The position numbers and the translations under genes were made by a program. The notes below the pieces were generated by a model. That model saw only the letters and a program-made list of their open reading frames with translations, was not told where the DNA came from and did no database searches. Below are positions 61,628-64,000 of a stretch of DNA of 64,000 bases, in pieces; position 1 is the stretch's first letter; each line of letters begins with the position of its first letter. This DNA is from Paracraurococcus sp042666655 (GTDB lineage Bacteria > Pseudomonadota > Alphaproteobacteria > Acetobacterales > Acetobacteraceae), in assembly GCF_042666655.1 (NCBI RefSeq), contig NZ_JBHTDE010000015.1, forward strand, positions 1 to 64,000. The letters are read 5' to 3'.

Positions 61628-62128
61628 CTACGTGCGCTCGGCGAACCTCTTCCGCGACCACGCTGGCCGCGATTTCCTCTGACGCCGCCTTGGCTTCTCC
61701 GGCTCGGCGCGGATCTCCTCGACGAGCCGCGCGAGGCGGGCCGCGTCCTTCGTCTCGCATTCCCAGACGACAAAGACCTTCCAGCCGTCGGCCGCCAGCG
61801 CGGCTTCGTTCCTGGCATCGCGCGCAGTGTTCTCGGCGAACTTCCCCTCCCAGAACTCCAGCCGGGTCTTCGGCGTCCGGGTGAAGGGGCAGGCCGGGTT
61901 CGGATCGCGGTGCCAAAAGCATCCGTGCACGAAGATGACGGTCCGGCGGGAGGGGAAAACGAGGTCCGGGCGCCCCGGGAGCCGCTTATCCTGCAGGCGG
62001 TACCGTAGCCCGGCCGCATGCAAGGCCCGGCGCACCCGCAGCTCGGGCTTGGTGTCCTTCCCCCGCACCAGCGCCATCTGCGCCGAGCGGGCGGGGTCAA
62101 CAGGAGGGCTTTCTTTCCGCCTGGTCAC
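61628..62128 (-). CDS. vsr: Very short patch repair endonuclease (Vsr)
   Basis: A 166-residue mismatch endonuclease that nicks beside T:G mismatches made by deamination of 5-methylcytosine. The family signatures are seen: RSAQMALVRGKDTKPELRVR, LRYRLQDKRLPGRPDLVFPS (catalytic Asp in GRPDLVF), RTVIFVHGCFWHRDPNPACP (zinc-binding Cys/His) and GWKVFVVWECETKD. It is the last gene of the methyltransferase operon and overlaps the upstream GIY-YIG gene by four bases. It ends 60 bases from the convergent helicase gene. A Vsr next to a Dcm-type methylase is the normal arrangement. Confidence 0.94.
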   Translation of the reverse strand: MTRRKESPPVDPARSAQMALVRGKDTKPELRVRRALHAAGLRYRLQDKRLPGRPDLVFPSRRTVIFVHGCFWHRDPNPACPFTRTPKTRLEFWEGKFAENTARDARNEAALAADGWKVFVVWECETKDAARLARLVEEIRAEPEKPRRRQRKSRPAWSRKRFAERT

Positions 62129-63033
62129 GGCGGAAGGATGATGCCGCTCCAGGGGGGATGCGCCAGGGGCCAGCCGCCTGCTCTGGTCAGAACTGGCATC
62201 CCGCCGCGGTCGGCGGGCGGGATCCTGTTGAAAACGATGCGGACCGGAGAGACTTCAGCCACCCAATCGCCGCCCAGAGCGTCGAGAATGATTTCGCAGC
62301 CATCAAAGACGTCGGCGGCCACGGCAGGCAAATTGGGTCGGGCCTGCAGAGCAGGGTCTCCCGATACCCTGCTTGCGACACGGACGGTGTAAGGACACGA
62401 GCGCCGCAGAGCCCTCACGCGCTGCTGGATGGTGGGGATCCGCCGCATGGCTAGGGCGAGGCTGCGTGGCGCGGCGGCGAATGGATTGATGGGAAACCTG
62501 AGATCGAAATTCGATATCTCTTGCTGGTCGCGTCTTCCGCCCGTGTCATTTGAGCCGAACCCAGACAGCCTCCATCCGGAAGTGGGATCTGCGTCATTCC
62601 AGGCAGTCATGAAGTGGCCCGCCAGGATGGACTCGATGCTGACCGAACTGAAGGTCGGGATGGAAAGGGCCTTGAACAGCACCTGACCGGGCGCGAGCCC
62701 GTTGCGCTCATCTATGAAGTCCGCATGACGCGACAGCCGCTCATGAAGCGAGGATTGGGACTGTCCAACGTAGACAGGCCGGATCTGCGAGCCGTCGGGG
62801 TTATCGGTGACGTCGTCCGGGTCTCCGGCCCAGGGCGCCGCAACTGCGAGCAATGCGGGGTCCAGCAGTCGCGCCAGCACGTAAACACCCTGGGCCGCGC
62901 GCGCTTCGTCTCCCTGTATCGCGTCGTCGACGTTCGCCTGGGTCAAGGGCCGCCAATCTAGCCCGCGCAGTTCGGCCACCACCTGCTGCCACAACGCACC
63001 GCGCATGTCGAAAACAAAGGTCCCGAAAGCCAT
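62125..63033 (-). CDS. GIY-YIG nuclease, Eco29kI type (second copy)
   Basis: A 302-residue protein with a GIY-YIG fold: GVYVLARLLDPALLAVAAPW (first strand GVY), RPVYVGQSQSSLHERLSRHA (YVG with the Arg of the second helix) and SVSIESILAGHFMTAW (the Glu that binds metal). The later SGFGSNDTGGRRDQQEISNF resembles the GFGNNDPG motif of Eco29kI-type restriction enzymes and is also found in the neighbouring copy. So two related endonuclease-like proteins are encoded side by side. It starts four bases after the first copy and overlaps vsr by four bases. Either subunits of one enzyme or one enzyme and one specificity/control protein. Confidence 0.8.
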   Translation of the reverse strand: MAFGTFVFDMRGALWQQVVAELRGLDWRPLTQANVDDAIQGDEARAAQGVYVLARLLDPALLAVAAPWAGDPDDVTDNPDGSQIRPVYVGQSQSSLHERLSRHADFIDERNGLAPGQVLFKALSIPTFSSVSIESILAGHFMTAWNDADPTSGWRLSGFGSNDTGGRRDQQEISNFDLRFPINPFAAAPRSLALAMRRIPTIQQRVRALRRSCPYTVRVASRVSGDPALQARPNLPAVAADVFDGCEIILDALGGDWVAEVSPVRIVFNRIPPADRGGMPVLTRAGGWPLAHPPWSGIILPP

Positions 63034-63037
63034 CGGT

Positions 63038-63859
63038 TCATACCTTCCTGATGGCTTCGACCATGTAATCGTAGTCGCGGCTCTCCCAGTACATGATGAC
63101 GCGGCCGTGGAGAACAGTGGCCTGCCAATTGGGCGGCAGCGCGTCGATCGCGGTGGTCAGCACGGACCGCATGGTCGGCTTGGGCTTTGGCGGCAGCGTC
63201 ATCCGCGCGACCAGGTCGCCATGCTCTTGGAAACGGAGCAGGTATGGCACGGCTGATTTCGCGTTCTGGAGCGCGTCAGCGACCTTCAGTCTGCCTGTCG
63301 GCATTTCCAGAGGACGGTCGATGTCGATCGGGAACCACTTGTCGAAGTTGGCGGGTATCTGCCCGTCACGCCGTCGCCCAGGGTCGTTCGAACCGAAGCC
63401 GCTGTTGTTCCAAGGTAGCGCTCCCGGCATCTTGGCACGCAGTTCGTCAATGAGGATGGCCTCCACATCGAACGCGCTGAAAACCATGATACGGACGGCC
63501 TTGAAGGCCATCTTGCGAGGATCCAGTCCCACGCGGTGCTGAATAGATTCGGAATGGCGGCCGAGGCGGTCGCGGAAGCCATGCCTGGTGTCGGTCTTGC
63601 CCGCATAGACGACGTCACGGCCGTGCAGGAGGAGGTATGCGCCCTTAGCACCCGGCGGAATACGGTCGACGGTTTCTTCGGTAAGCGGCGCGGCGGTCAT
63701 TTTCTCGAAGAAAGTGGGCAAGGTGGTGCGGAGGATGTCTTCGATGTCGATTTCGAACTCGGCGTAGCCACGTCCTCCAAGAATAGCGACCTCGTCGGTC
63801 TCGACCGTGACGGTGAGAAGGTCACGTATGGATGGACGCGTTCCCCTGGGTGGCCTCAT
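63038..63859 (-). CDS. GIY-YIG restriction endonuclease, Eco29kI type (first copy)
   Basis: A 273-residue protein with the GIY-YIG elements AKGAYLLLHGRDVVYAGKTD (GAY and YAGK), RDRLGRHSESIQHRV (Arg) and FSAFDVEAILIDELRAKMPG (Glu). NNSGFGSNDPGRRRDGQIP is the motif shared with Eco29kI-family type II enzymes, which cut palindromic DNA next to a cytosine-5 methylase. It directly follows the methylase with a four-base overlap (ATGA), which is the typical M-R order. A second, longer relative follows. The recognition sequence cannot be deduced here. Confidence 0.82.
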   Translation of the reverse strand: MRPPRGTRPSIRDLLTVTVETDEVAILGGRGYAEFEIDIEDILRTTLPTFFEKMTAAPLTEETVDRIPPGAKGAYLLLHGRDVVYAGKTDTRHGFRDRLGRHSESIQHRVGLDPRKMAFKAVRIMVFSAFDVEAILIDELRAKMPGALPWNNSGFGSNDPGRRRDGQIPANFDKWFPIDIDRPLEMPTGRLKVADALQNAKSAVPYLLRFQEHGDLVARMTLPPKPKPTMRSVLTTAIDALPPNWQATVLHGRVIMYWESRDYDYMVEAIRKV

Positions 63860-64000
63860 TCCGCCGCGATCGATGCGGCCTGCCGGGCGCGCGCGTCATT
63901 CAGCTGCGCCTTGACGTGGCGGCCGATCTCCTCGGCGAGCTTCGCCGGAACCGCGTTGCCGAGCTGGCGCATGCTCTCAGTCCAGGACCGGGTGAACTCG
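63856..64000 (-). CDS. DNA cytosine-5 methyltransferase, C-terminal end (cut by window)
   Basis: Only the last 47 codons are in the window. The segment SWTESMRQLGNAVPAKLAEE followed by IGRHVKAQL is motif IX/X of cytosine-5 methyltransferases (RQLGNAVP, then hydrophobic helix). It ends AASIAAE and overlaps the first GIY-YIG gene by four bases. The gene's start and recognition domain lie beyond position 64000. The presence of Vsr and of Eco29kI-like nucleases downstream agrees with a C5 methylase. Confidence 0.88.
   Translation of the reverse strand, partial: EFTRSWTESMRQLGNAVPAKLAEEIGRHVKAQLNDARARQAASIAAE

Noticed and set aside
1..64000. tRNA, rRNA or riboswitch genes
   Set aside because: No conserved rRNA segment, tRNA cloverleaf with TTCGA-type loop, or known riboswitch core was recognised by eye; a covariance-model search would be needed to exclude them.

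Overview
The window looks like part of a large, mosaic plasmid (or plasmid-derived island) from a high-GC alphaproteobacterium, most likely an acid-tolerant or phototroph-related Acetobacteraceae. This rests on the very high GC, the protein families present, a broken fragment of bacteriochlorophyll synthase (bchG, about 23.8 kb), and an iteron origin with RepA, ParA and a ribbon-helix-helix partner at 48.0-50.4 kb. The taxon is inferred; no rRNA or tRNA gene was seen.

Layout. 0.5-5.3 kb: a tightly overlapping minus-strand operon, MerR regulator - VWA protein - gamma-glutamylcyclotransferase/HD fusion - XseA - XseB. 5.6-12.4 kb: a small HTH gene belonging to a family scattered over the window, a hypothetical gene of mixed base composition, an HTH protein, two overlapping tyrosine recombinases and a KilA-N/HNH protein followed by a clear terminator. 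12.5-20.2 kb: a gene graveyard (citrate synthase, IS3 and IS630 scraps), two sensor kinases (one hybrid, one with a LOV-like PAS domain that lacks the photoactive cysteine), and a metQ pseudogene split by an IS256-type element with a perfect 9-bp target duplication. 20.3-28.0 kb: a bifunctional penicillin-binding protein, a DUF3891 protein, more copies of the small HTH family, a 25-residue membrane peptide with its membrane-protein neighbour, an ATP-grasp protein, and a rhodanese gene broken by a 20-bp tandem duplication. 28.5-34.2 kb: a SAM/cyclase/AAA/TPR regulator, a kinase scrap and a D-aminoacylase. 35.4-42.6 kb: a complete Tn5053/Tn402-type transposon (tniA, tniB, tniQ, a DUF1612-like gene and a serine resolvase) with matching ends and a 5-bp duplication; it splits a tyrosine recombinase after codon 11. 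42.9-46.1 kb: small genes, a response regulator, a MarR regulator, a stand-alone sigma region 1.1 protein and a nucleotide-sugar-hydrolase-like protein. 46.4-48.0 kb: an intact IS5-type element. 48.0-50.5 kb: plasmid replication and partition.

51.2-64.0 kb is a defence island. A three-gene plus-strand operon (853, 648 and 1962 aa) ends in a giant DEAD/DEAH helicase with cysteine clusters and a DUF1998-like C terminus, resembling DruE of Druantia. It faces a minus-strand operon of a cytosine-5 methyltransferase (cut by the window edge), two related GIY-YIG nucleases of Eco29kI type and a Vsr endonuclease. A methylase beside a helicase and two large accessory proteins is reminiscent of type II Druantia, but the two upstream proteins carry no domain that can be named from sequence alone.
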